The position numbers and the translations under genes are program-made. The notes under the pieces were generated by a model. It did not search any database, was not told the origin of the DNA, and worked only from the letters and a program-made list of their open reading frames with translations. From Actinoplanes regularis (GTDB lineage: Bacteria > Actinomycetota > Actinomycetes > Mycobacteriales > Micromonosporaceae), in the NCBI RefSeq assembly GCF_900188005.1, contig NZ_FZNR01000006.1, positions 372,001 through 436,000 on the forward strand: a stretch of DNA of 64,000 nucleotides, in the 5' to 3' direction. Below are positions 15,134-22,665 of the stretch, in pieces. Each line of letters starts with the position of its first letter. Positions within the stretch are counted from its first letter, which is position 1.

Positions 15134-18100
15134 ATTCTCACGGATCTACTGGCCGGACCGGCGCGCGACGGCCTCTGTGTTCTCGCCGGCCTCACCTGGG
15201 CCGCCGTCGCCGCGGGCGGCCTGCTGTTCCGCCCCCGGCTGCGTGTGCCGGCGCTCTCCCGGACCGGGGGCCTGTTCCTCTGGGTGCCGCACGTGCTGGT
15301 CGCGGTGCCGTTCTTCCTGACCGGGGCGGCCTACGCGCTCTTGGTGCCGGCCGTCGCGGCGGTGACGTTCCTGATCGGCCACCAGGGACGGCGGCTGACC
15401 CGCTGCGACGACCGCGGTGGGATCCGCGGGCCGGTGCTGGCGGTCCTGGTGGCCGGCACGCTCCTGCTCGAACTCGGGCTGCTGCTCGCGGTCCGGCTGG
15501 TGGTGGTGCCGAAGCCACAGGTCTCGTTCGCGAAGTCGCTGACCGCGGAGAGCCTGGGCGCGGCCTGGTCGGTGCTGCTCCAGCCGCTGCTCGGCCTGCT
15601 GGCCGTAATCGTGCTGCTCCGCTGGGCGCCGCGCTGGGTCCCGCCCCGGCATCCACCGCGGCAGCACCCCGACCGGGCCACCCACGCATTGCGCCCGCCG
15701 ATGTCGAGAGGCCCGAAAACGGCTAGCGAAGCGTGGTCGTTTTCGGGCCTCTCGACATCGGCCGCCAAGGGCGCAATGCCCGCGAGCCGAAGGCGACGCC
15801 GGTTAGCCCAGCACCCCGCCCTGATCATGGCGGTGGTGGCGGTGCCGTTCCTGCTGCCGCTGCTCGCGGGCGGCGGCGCGGCGCTGAAGTTCGGTCCGGT
15901 GGCCACACCGGAGTACGGCAAGGTGCTGCTCTGCGGCGCCCTGGCCGTCCTGGTCGCCCGGGACAGCTACCGCTTCCGGGACGTCCACCTGCTCCGCGCG
16001 CTGCGGCAGATCCGCCAGGCCTCCGGCGGGATGCTGCGGCGGCCGGCGCTGGTGGCGAGCTATCGGACGAGCCGCTTCCTGTTGCTGCCGGTCGCCCTCT
16101 TCGGCGTGGTCGCGATCGCCAGCGGGCTGCGGCACGACTTCGGCACCATCGTGCCGGCCGCGCTGGTCACCATGGGGGTCACCTGGTGCGCGACCCGGCA
16201 CAACCTGGATTCCGACCGGATCGGCGACGAGCCGGCCGCGCCCGGGGTGCGCCTGGTGGTGGCGTACCGGCTGTTCATCGGCGTCGCCGTGCTGCTGATC
16301 GGGGGCGCGGTGACGCTCTTCGCGACCGACTACGTGGGCGAGCGCGGCCGGGTGTGGAGCGACCCGTGGCGGTTCCGCTGGAGCTCGGCCTGCGCGGTCG
16401 TACCGGCCACGCCGGAGCTGCGCGCCGCGGTCCCGGCGAACCGGGTGCCCTGCCTGCGCTCGCTGGCCGCCGACGCGGAGAGCGAGGAGTCCCAGGTGGC
16501 GCAGGCCATCTCGGCCACCGCCGACGGCGGACTCTGGGGTCGCGGCCTGCGCGACCGGGTCTCCGGGGCGGTCGCGGCCGGACCGACCGACTTCGTGCTG
16601 GCGGTCGTCTGGAACAAGCTCGGCGGGTTCGTGGTGATCGGCGTGGGATTGCTGGTCATGGTCCTCGCCGCGGGGCTCGTCCGGGCGGCGGAACACAGCG
16701 AGCGGCTGCGGCTCTTCGCGGCCGGGCTGGGCGCGATGATCGTGGGTCAGTACCTGTTCGTCCTCGCGACCACGGCGAACGCCATCCCGCACACCGGTAT
16801 CCCGGCGCCGTTGCTGTCGCGCGGCGGCCAGTCCACCCTCGCCCTGCTGATCGGGATCGCGGTCGTGCTGGCCGGCGCCCGCCGGTCGGAGCCGGCGGTC
16901 CCAGCGCCCCGGCGGGTGGTGAGCACGACGATGCTGGTCGGCAGCCTGGCCGGGATCGTGACGGTGCTGACCCTGGTGCCGTACGCCGCCCCGGGTCTCG
17001 GCGGGCTCACCGGGCCGCGGATCTACCGGCAGGACCGTCCACTCTGCCCTCCCCGCCCGGCCGAACGGTCCGCCATGGTCACCCAGCCACCCGATCCGAA
17101 GGTCTGCTCCACCGACCGCATCGCCCTGGCCCGCACCCGGATCGCGGTGACCTTCCCCGGCGGCGGGCGGCTCGCCCTGGACCGGACCACCGGCGAGTGG
17201 GAACCGGAGCACCCCGAAGCGCTGTCCGGATTGGCCGGCGCCGACCTCGCCGGCCTGACCAACGTGCCCGGCGGGCCGACCGGTCTGATCGAGCGCACCT
17301 ACCCGGACCTGATCGGCTACTCGGCCGGCGCCCGGCTCAGCCGCCGGCTGCTGCCGCCGGAACGCGACCGGGTGGACGGCGGGCTGGCGCTCACCCTCGA
17401 CCCCGGCCTCCAGCACGTCCTGGCCGGGACGGTGAGCGGCCCGGAGCCGGCCGCGGTCGTGGTCCTCGACCCCGCCGACGGCCGGGTGCTCGCCAGCGCG
17501 GGTGGCCCGGGAAGCGGCAAGCCGCCCAAGGTGAACCGCCGGCAGGCCGAACGCTTCGGCCGGGAGCACCGGCACTACGTGCGGCCCGGACCGGACGGGC
17601 GGGTCGACGACTCGGCGGCCGACCCGGCCTGCGTGCGGCGGTCACGGGACGGTGCGGGGCAGCGCGAGTGCTGGCGATGGTCGTACACCGTGCCGGAACC
17701 GGCGGGTAGCGATCGGGCGCTGGGGCAGGCGTACCCGTTCGACGGGGCCGCGGATCTGGTGCTGCGGGCCGCCGAGGCGGAGGGGCGTGACCCCGGCGAA
17801 CAGGCAGAACTGCTCGGGCTGGGGGTGGGCGACTGCGGCGGGCCGGACCGGTGGACGGTGCCCCGGCTGGCCGGCAGTGTCGCCTCCTGTCTGCCGGACC
17901 CGCCGGGGCGCGACGGCTCCCGCGGCACGCCCCTGGCCTTCGCGGTGATCGCGGGAGCCGTGGCGGCCGACGGTCGCGCCGTGCATCCGGGCCTCGTCGA
18001 CGGCGTGACCCACCCGGCCACCGGTGGCACCGAGGCCGTGCCGGACCGGCCGGCGGTGACCGCCTTCTCGCCGGGGACCGCCGAACGCCTGCGGGCGTCC

Positions 18101-18286
18101 TTCCAGCCCGGCGACGGGCTGCGGCGCTACACCACGGAGGCCGGGAACTGCCACTGGACGGCGGGCTACGCGGAGTCCGGGACGGTCGCCTTCGCGGTCG
18201 TGGTCGAGACACCGGACCGGGCGGCGGCCGACGCCCGGACGCGGCGGACCCTCGCCGCGCTGAGCACCTGGATCGGAGGCCGGTGA
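15134..18286 (+). CDS. SEDS (FtsW/RodA-like) protein fused to degenerate PBP domain
   Basis: Many membrane segments carry the SEDS signature near residue 555 (IPHTGIPAPLLSRGGQSTLAL). The C-terminal third resembles the transpeptidase part of class B PBPs (LALTLDPGLQHVLAG, PAAVVVLDPADGRVLASA), but no SxxK or KTG triad is seen; CHWTAGYAESGTVAFAVVVE stands where KTGTA...GY normally occurs. It may be a glycosyltransferase with a dead PBP partner, or a sensor. The only canonical start is GTG 15245, yet hydrophobic coding sequence (GLCVLAGLTWAAVAAGGLLF) lies upstream. A GGAGGT at 15119 stands nine bases before an ATT at 15134, used here tentatively. A 94-bp hairpin is embedded in frame at 15686. Confidence 0.8.
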   Translation: MLTDLLAGPARDGLCVLAGLTWAAVAAGGLLFRPRLRVPALSRTGGLFLWVPHVLVAVPFFLTGAAYALLVPAVAAVTFLIGHQGRRLTRCDDRGGIRGPVLAVLVAGTLLLELGLLLAVRLVVVPKPQVSFAKSLTAESLGAAWSVLLQPLLGLLAVIVLLRWAPRWVPPRHPPRQHPDRATHALRPPMSRGPKTASEAWSFSGLSTSAAKGAMPASRRRRRLAQHPALIMAVVAVPFLLPLLAGGGAALKFGPVATPEYGKVLLCGALAVLVARDSYRFRDVHLLRALRQIRQASGGMLRRPALVASYRTSRFLLLPVALFGVVAIASGLRHDFGTIVPAALVTMGVTWCATRHNLDSDRIGDEPAAPGVRLVVAYRLFIGVAVLLIGGAVTLFATDYVGERGRVWSDPWRFRWSSACAVVPATPELRAAVPANRVPCLRSLAADAESEESQVAQAISATADGGLWGRGLRDRVSGAVAAGPTDFVLAVVWNKLGGFVVIGVGLLVMVLAAGLVRAAEHSERLRLFAAGLGAMIVGQYLFVLATTANAIPHTGIPAPLLSRGGQSTLALLIGIAVVLAGARRSEPAVPAPRRVVSTTMLVGSLAGIVTVLTLVPYAAPGLGGLTGPRIYRQDRPLCPPRPAERSAMVTQPPDPKVCSTDRIALARTRIAVTFPGGGRLALDRTTGEWEPEHPEALSGLAGADLAGLTNVPGGPTGLIERTYPDLIGYSAGARLSRRLLPPERDRVDGGLALTLDPGLQHVLAGTVSGPEPAAVVVLDPADGRVLASAGGPGSGKPPKVNRRQAERFGREHRHYVRPGPDGRVDDSAADPACVRRSRDGAGQRECWRWSYTVPEPAGSDRALGQAYPFDGAADLVLRAAEAEGRDPGEQAELLGLGVGDCGGPDRWTVPRLAGSVASCLPDPPGRDGSRGTPLAFAVIAGAVAADGRAVHPGLVDGVTHPATGGTEAVPDRPAVTAFSPGTAERLRASFQPGDGLRRYTTEAGNCHWTAGYAESGTVAFAVVVETPDRAAADARTRRTLAALSTWIGGR
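15686..15779. repeat. Large inverted repeat inside the SEDS-PBP gene
   Basis: Perfect 24-bp arms at 15698-15721 and 15738-15761 (inner end GGCCCGAAAACG) enclose a 16-base loop. Further 11-bp arms, GCATTGCGCCC at 15686-15696 and its complement at 15769-15779, lie outside. The element sits in frame in a cytoplasmic linker, adding about 31 residues (THALRPPMSRGPKTASEAWS...). It looks like a miniature or REP-like insertion. Confidence 0.9.
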
Positions 18287-18963
18287 TGCACGAACGAACC
18301 GTCCGGAACGCCTTCCGCGAGGCGGTCGAGTCCTACTGCAATCAGCTCAGCGCGACCGGACGGGACCCTCGCGAGCTGCGCTTGTCGATCACGGTGATCA
18401 CCACCGGGACGCTGTCCCGGGAGACCGTGGAGTGGATCCACCGGGCGGCCCACGACCATGTGCGCAACCTGCTGCCGGGCGCTCGGGTGGACTCGCTCGA
18501 GTTCCCGGTCAAGGCCGGCGTCGGGGAGCCGGGACACCGCTTCGGCTTCCGGCACTCCGCCACCCCGGCCCGCGAGGACCACGGCCGGGAACATGGCGCC
18601 GCCGCCGTACTCACCCTGTGCTACGACCGGGATTTCGTCTGGCCCTGCCGGATCGGCGCCGCGGCCCGCTGGCTGGCCCTGGGCCGCCTGCCCGGGCAGC
18701 GGCCCGGGCCCGAGGCGCTGCCGCTGCCCGAGTACGCCGCCTGGTTGCCCCGCGGTCCGCTGCTGCTGGTGCGCAACCACCAGGGCCGGCTCGACTTCGC
18801 CCGCTCCACGCAACGACCGCGCTACGGAATCCGGGTGGACGGCGTCGACCTGCCCCTGGGCCGCTCGCTCGTCGCCGCCGCCGCCGGCGAGATCGAGTAC
18901 CGCGATCCCGACTCCGTCACCGTGCTCCGCTACCGCGTCGATTGGGAGGGACAACATGTCTGA
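18286..18963 (+). CDS. Hypothetical protein in the SEDS/kinase/GTPase operon
   Basis: The family is not recognised. The 225-residue soluble protein starts MHERTVRNAFREAVESYCNQLSATGRDPRELRLSI. Its C-terminal segment (RYGIRVDGVDLPLGRSLVAAAAGEIEYRDPDSVTVLRYRV) has a beta-rich look that recalls FHA-like or adaptor domains, but no diagnostic residues can be claimed. The ATG overlaps the preceding stop (TGATG) and the gene overlaps the kinase-like gene by eight bases, so it is translated with both. A role as adaptor between membrane and kinase-like protein is only inference. Confidence 0.7.
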   Translation: MHERTVRNAFREAVESYCNQLSATGRDPRELRLSITVITTGTLSRETVEWIHRAAHDHVRNLLPGARVDSLEFPVKAGVGEPGHRFGFRHSATPAREDHGREHGAAAVLTLCYDRDFVWPCRIGAAARWLALGRLPGQRPGPEALPLPEYAAWLPRGPLLLVRNHQGRLDFARSTQRPRYGIRVDGVDLPLGRSLVAAAAGEIEYRDPDSVTVLRYRVDWEGQHV

Positions 18964-20365
18964 CCCCGATTCCCGTTCACTGACGATCGAGCTGGAAGGG
19001 TCCCCGCGGCGCGCTCGTCTCACCGTGGCGCCGCCCGTCTCCGGGCAGCCGAAAGCGGTCGAGTTCGCGGTGGTCCCGGACCACGGCGGGCCGGCCGGCC
19101 AGCTGGTCCGGATCGACGCCGAGGTCATCTTCACCACGGCCTCGAACGAGCGCGACGGCTGGCGCGACTGGCACGTCAAGATCTACCGCTGCGCGAACGG
19201 CGAGGAAGCCTCGGCGCTGCGCGAGCACCTGCACCGGCAGGCGGCCGCGCTGCAACGGGTCAACAGCTATCTGCCGGCGCCGCAGCGGCGCCAGGCGATC
19301 GAGCCGCCCTGGGCGGTGGTGCCGGTCCAGGTGGTCCGCGGCGACGGGCAGCTGGAGGAGATGGCCAATGTGGTCACCACCCGGCTGGGGGTGCCCCTCG
19401 ACCAGATCGTGGCCCGCCTGCGGCAGCATCTCCCGGCCTGGCTGGGCGACCGGGCCCGGCCCGAGGAGATCCTCTTCGCGGTCTCGCCGCAGATCGACCC
19501 GCTGCGCTGGGAGGACACCAACCCGCATCCGGCCACCGAGCATCTGGAGCCGTTCCTGACGCTCGCCGCCGGCCTCGACCACCTGCACTCACACGGCTGG
19601 GCGCACTGCGACATCAAGCCGGACAACGTCTGCCGGTGCACCTACGCCGGCCGCACCGACTACGTGCTGATCGACACGGACGCGGCCACCCGGGCCGAAC
19701 CGCCCCCACAGACCCTGCGCACCTCCCAGCTGTACGAGTACCGCGGGCTCCGGCAGCTGCGCCTGCGCCCCGGGCACGAGCCGTCGGCGGGCCTGTTCTA
19801 CGCCCAGGACCGGTTCGGCTTCCTGACCGTGGTGCTCAGCGCGCTCGCCGGCCGTGAGTGGGTGGACCGGGTGCTGCTCGCCCCCGATCCGGAGGACCGT
19901 TACGGGGGCCGGATCGTCGACAGCGGCGAACGGGTCGACCAGGCGCTCGCCGCGCTCTGGCCGGACGAGCGCTGGCGGCCACTGCGCGAACTGCTCGCCG
20001 AGCCGTTCGGGACCGGGCCGCGGGGGCAGATCGCCCTGGAGCATCCCGACCCGTGGGCGGCCGACTGGCTGAACCGGGTGCGGGAGGCCGAGGCGCGATG
20101 CGTTGATCCGGTGCGGTCCGCCGCGCGGCGCGGCACCCCGGCCCCGTGGCTGGTGACCGACGCCGAGGTGGAGCGGGTCCGGGCGGCGGCCCAGGCCCAT
20201 CCCGCGGGCCGCAATCAGCGGGTACGGCTGGCCTACTCGGCCGTCGCGCGGGGCGCGCAGGCGGCCGCGGCCAGCCAGTTCCGCCTGGCGGCGTGGCGCT
20301 GGGGCGCGGGCCTGACCGGAAGCGCGGTGCTGGTCGCGCTCGGCGCCTTCGTGATCGGGCGGTAG
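18956..20365 (+). CDS. Protein-kinase-like membrane protein
   Basis: In this 469-residue protein the kinase catalytic loop is clear as HGWAHCDIKPDNV (about residues 215-227), with Asp, Lys and Asn in place. A later LIDTDAATR stands for the DFG metal-binding motif, and Lys in HVKIYR (about 72-77) may be the ATP lysine. The N-terminal lobe is divergent and lacks a clear glycine loop. After the kinase region come a basic stretch and one C-terminal membrane helix (GAGLTGSAVLVALGAFVIG). GGGAGGG precedes the ATG. It probably phosphorylates, or senses for, the neighbouring GTPase-like protein. Confidence 0.75.
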   Translation: MSDPDSRSLTIELEGSPRRARLTVAPPVSGQPKAVEFAVVPDHGGPAGQLVRIDAEVIFTTASNERDGWRDWHVKIYRCANGEEASALREHLHRQAAALQRVNSYLPAPQRRQAIEPPWAVVPVQVVRGDGQLEEMANVVTTRLGVPLDQIVARLRQHLPAWLGDRARPEEILFAVSPQIDPLRWEDTNPHPATEHLEPFLTLAAGLDHLHSHGWAHCDIKPDNVCRCTYAGRTDYVLIDTDAATRAEPPPQTLRTSQLYEYRGLRQLRLRPGHEPSAGLFYAQDRFGFLTVVLSALAGREWVDRVLLAPDPEDRYGGRIVDSGERVDQALAALWPDERWRPLRELLAEPFGTGPRGQIALEHPDPWAADWLNRVREAEARCVDPVRSAARRGTPAPWLVTDAEVERVRAAAQAHPAGRNQRVRLAYSAVARGAQAAAASQFRLAAWRWGAGLTGSAVLVALGAFVIGR

Positions 20366-20369
20366 CCGC

Positions 20370-20657
20370 GTGATCGAGCTGATCAGCCGGCTCCGGGCCG
20401 CCCTGCGGCGCCGGGTCGCCGAGCGCTGCGGGCACCCGGAGGACACCTTCGGGCCGTACCAGCACAAATTCGGCCGGTGGCTGGACACCGGCCCGGAGGC
20501 CCGGGAGGACGACGAATTGGCCGAGGTACGAGAGGCGGTGGCCCGCTATCTCGCGGTCGCCGCCGGAGAGGGCCGCCGCTGGGGTACGACCCTCGGCGTG
20601 ATCGTGGGCGGACTCGGCGCCCTGGTCTCCTTCGTGACCATCCGGGCGCTGTCGTGA
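20370..20657 (+). CDS. Small single-pass membrane protein
   Basis: The 95-residue protein has a basic helical N-terminus (MIELISRLRAALRRRVAERCG), an acidic middle and a C-terminal membrane helix (TTLGVIVGGLGALVSFVTIRALS). The family is not recognised. It begins with GTG four bases after the kinase-like gene and its stop overlaps the GTG of the GTPase-like gene, so it is an integral member of the operon, perhaps a membrane tether. Confidence 0.7.
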   Translation: MIELISRLRAALRRRVAERCGHPEDTFGPYQHKFGRWLDTGPEAREDDELAEVREAVARYLAVAAGEGRRWGTTLGVIVGGLGALVSFVTIRALS

Positions 20658-22438
20658 ACGGCAGGACGCCCCACGACGACGTGGCCCGGCGGTTCGGGAC
20701 GCACTGCCCGGTCTGCGGCTCGGCCCTGGGCGACACCGAGCCACCGCTGGACTCCGAGACCGGCCGGTACGTGCACTCGCCGTCGTTCCGCCTGGAGGTG
20801 GACGACTCGGGCGGGCAGCGCGAGCCCGGCTGGCGGGTCACGATGCTGGCCGGGAACTACCCACCGGCCGAGTCCACGGCGCCGCCGTTCAACCCGCACT
20901 CGGTGGACTACGTCTACCTGCTCTGCGGCGACGGGCACATCTTCCCGGACGCGACCCCGGCCTTCCACAGTGGAACGCAGCGCCACCGGGACGTACGGCA
21001 GCGGGTCGACGATTTCAACGTGGTGGCCACCGTCGGGTCACCGGCGAGCGGGAAGACGTACCTGCTGGTGCGGACCCTCAACCAGAGCCTGGACCAGCGC
21101 GGTTACTGGCATGCCGAGCGGGACCCGGGCCGGATCCGGTCGCGGGAGCTGGCCCCGCTGGAGGCGCTGCCGACCCGGACCTGGATCGACCAGTACAACC
21201 TGACCCGCAAGGACGGGACGGCGATCGCCCCGACCAGCGACACCAAGAAGAGCGCCGCCTACCCGCACGGCATCATGCAGCGCCGGTTCCCGATGGCGCT
21301 GCGAGCGATCCAGGAACTGGTCCGGCGGACCGTGCTGGACGGCGGCCAGCTGGCCGGCAAGTGGGGCGAGGGCTTCCGGCAGCCGCTGGTGCTGCGCACC
21401 GACAGCGGCGGCCACCGCACCTGGACCGGCATCGCGGACCTGCCCGGCGAGCTGTTCACCGAGCAGAGCGCGGACCGGCGCGAGGCCCGGATGCTGCGCT
21501 CGTTCGACGCGCTGATCTGGGTGCTCGACCCGGCGGTCGCCGCCGGTGCGGCTCGCTGGATGCGGAAGGTGAAGGATCCCGACATCGACGAGTCGCTCCA
21601 GCTCGGCGGGAACCTGCGGCCCGGCACCGTCGACAAGGCCAGCGCCGACACGGTCCGGGTCAACCGGGAGGCGATCCAGAACGGCATCGGCCGGCGGATC
21701 ACCGTCATCGACGGGCCGATCGCCGACGCCGAGGGACGGCCGCTCCAGATCCTGGTGACGATCAGCAAGTGCGACCTGATCCACGCCGCGCTCAAGAAGG
21801 GCTGCACCCTGGAGAGCCTGGGCTCGGCCGGCGAGGTGCTGAACGGCGCCGCGACCTTCCTGGGGTTCACCCTGAACCAGTGGTCGGCCGGGCGGCTGCG
21901 GCCGGACGAGGGCGCCGCCCGGCTGCTCGGCTACCTCCAGGGGGCGCGGCACGCACCGGAGTCCGGGCGGCGGCGCCGGATCGAGCAGGTCGCCCACGGC
22001 CTGCTCGGACACTACTCGGCGGAGAAGGAGTTCTGGGCCCTGGTCCACGATGGCGGGGAGAGCCAGGTGACCATCCCGGCCGCCAGCATGGCCGAGCACC
22101 CGCAGTCGCTCCGGGTCCCGTCGCTCGACGAGCACCTCGACTCGGCCCGGCGGCCAGGCACCGGCGACCAGATCCTGCTGCGCGACCTGGTCATGTCCGC
22201 GGTCGGCTGCGGTCTCTCCTTCGCCCTCGGCCAGGGCGCCGCGCTGAACAGCATGCACCAGGAGCCGTGGCTGGTGATGCGCTACTTCCTCTGCTCGCCG
22301 CTGACCACCGTCCCGGTCGCCCGCAACGACGAACAACTGGAGCCGCTCGACCCCGACCAGAGCTTCCCGCCGATCGGCGAACGGGCCGCCGGGCTCACCC
22401 ATCTGCTGCTGGCCGTGCTGAGAAGGGCACGCCGATGA
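20654..22438 (+). CDS. P-loop GTPase-like protein with zinc ribbon
   Basis: The 594-residue protein has an N-terminal CxxC (HCPVCGS), a second cysteine region (LLCGDGHIF), a Walker A GSPASGKT at about 129-136 and ISKCDL near 371 in the place of the GTPase NKxD motif. ADLPGELF and LIWVLDP fit switch and Walker B regions. This resembles the double-GTPase type proteins described in actinobacterial conflict systems, where they occur with GTPase-associated (GAP1-type) and DUF4407 proteins; that link is from memory and not verified. The stop overlaps the ATG of the first 77-bp micro-ORF. Confidence 0.75.
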   Translation: MNGRTPHDDVARRFGTHCPVCGSALGDTEPPLDSETGRYVHSPSFRLEVDDSGGQREPGWRVTMLAGNYPPAESTAPPFNPHSVDYVYLLCGDGHIFPDATPAFHSGTQRHRDVRQRVDDFNVVATVGSPASGKTYLLVRTLNQSLDQRGYWHAERDPGRIRSRELAPLEALPTRTWIDQYNLTRKDGTAIAPTSDTKKSAAYPHGIMQRRFPMALRAIQELVRRTVLDGGQLAGKWGEGFRQPLVLRTDSGGHRTWTGIADLPGELFTEQSADRREARMLRSFDALIWVLDPAVAAGAARWMRKVKDPDIDESLQLGGNLRPGTVDKASADTVRVNREAIQNGIGRRITVIDGPIADAEGRPLQILVTISKCDLIHAALKKGCTLESLGSAGEVLNGAATFLGFTLNQWSAGRLRPDEGAARLLGYLQGARHAPESGRRRRIEQVAHGLLGHYSAEKEFWALVHDGGESQVTIPAASMAEHPQSLRVPSLDEHLDSARRPGTGDQILLRDLVMSAVGCGLSFALGQGAALNSMHQEPWLVMRYFLCSPLTTVPVARNDEQLEPLDPDQSFPPIGERAAGLTHLLLAVLRRARR

Positions 22439-22665
22439 GCGAGCTTGCGAGCGAATCCAAAAGCACAGTCACCAGCTCATTGCGACGCCGGAGCGCAGCG
22501 GAGGTGGCGCGATGAGCGAGCTTGCGAGCGAATCCAAAAGCACAGTCACCAGCTCATTGCGACGCCGGAGCGCAGCGGAGGTGGCGCGATGAGCAAGCTT
22601 GCGAGCGAATCCATAAGCATAGTCACCAGCTCATTGCGACGCCGGAGCGCAGCGGAGGTGGCGCG
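22435..22665 (+). repeat. Three tandem 77-bp coupled micro-ORF repeats, second locus
   Basis: Units begin at 22435, 22512 and 22589, and the next gene starts at 22666. Each encodes 26 codons (MSELASESKS...RRRSAAEVAR in unit 1) and ends in GCGGAGGTGGCGCG followed by ATGA. They are close to 90 percent identical to the units at 12599 but differ consistently (AAAAGCACAG, GAGCGCAGC), so each locus has expanded separately. The third unit carries its own changes (AGCAAGCTT, CCATAAGC). The array joins the GTPase-like gene to the large membrane-anchored gene by unbroken stop/start overlaps. Confidence 0.9.

Noticed and set aside
15698..15761. Hairpin as an ordinary intrinsic terminator
   Set aside because: It lies deep inside an open, clearly coding frame and has no T-tract; a repeat element fits better.
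15733..17709. Long plus-strand frame inside the SEDS-PBP gene
   Set aside because: Arg/Gly/Ala-rich shadow; the overlapping frame has membrane helices and the SEDS signature.
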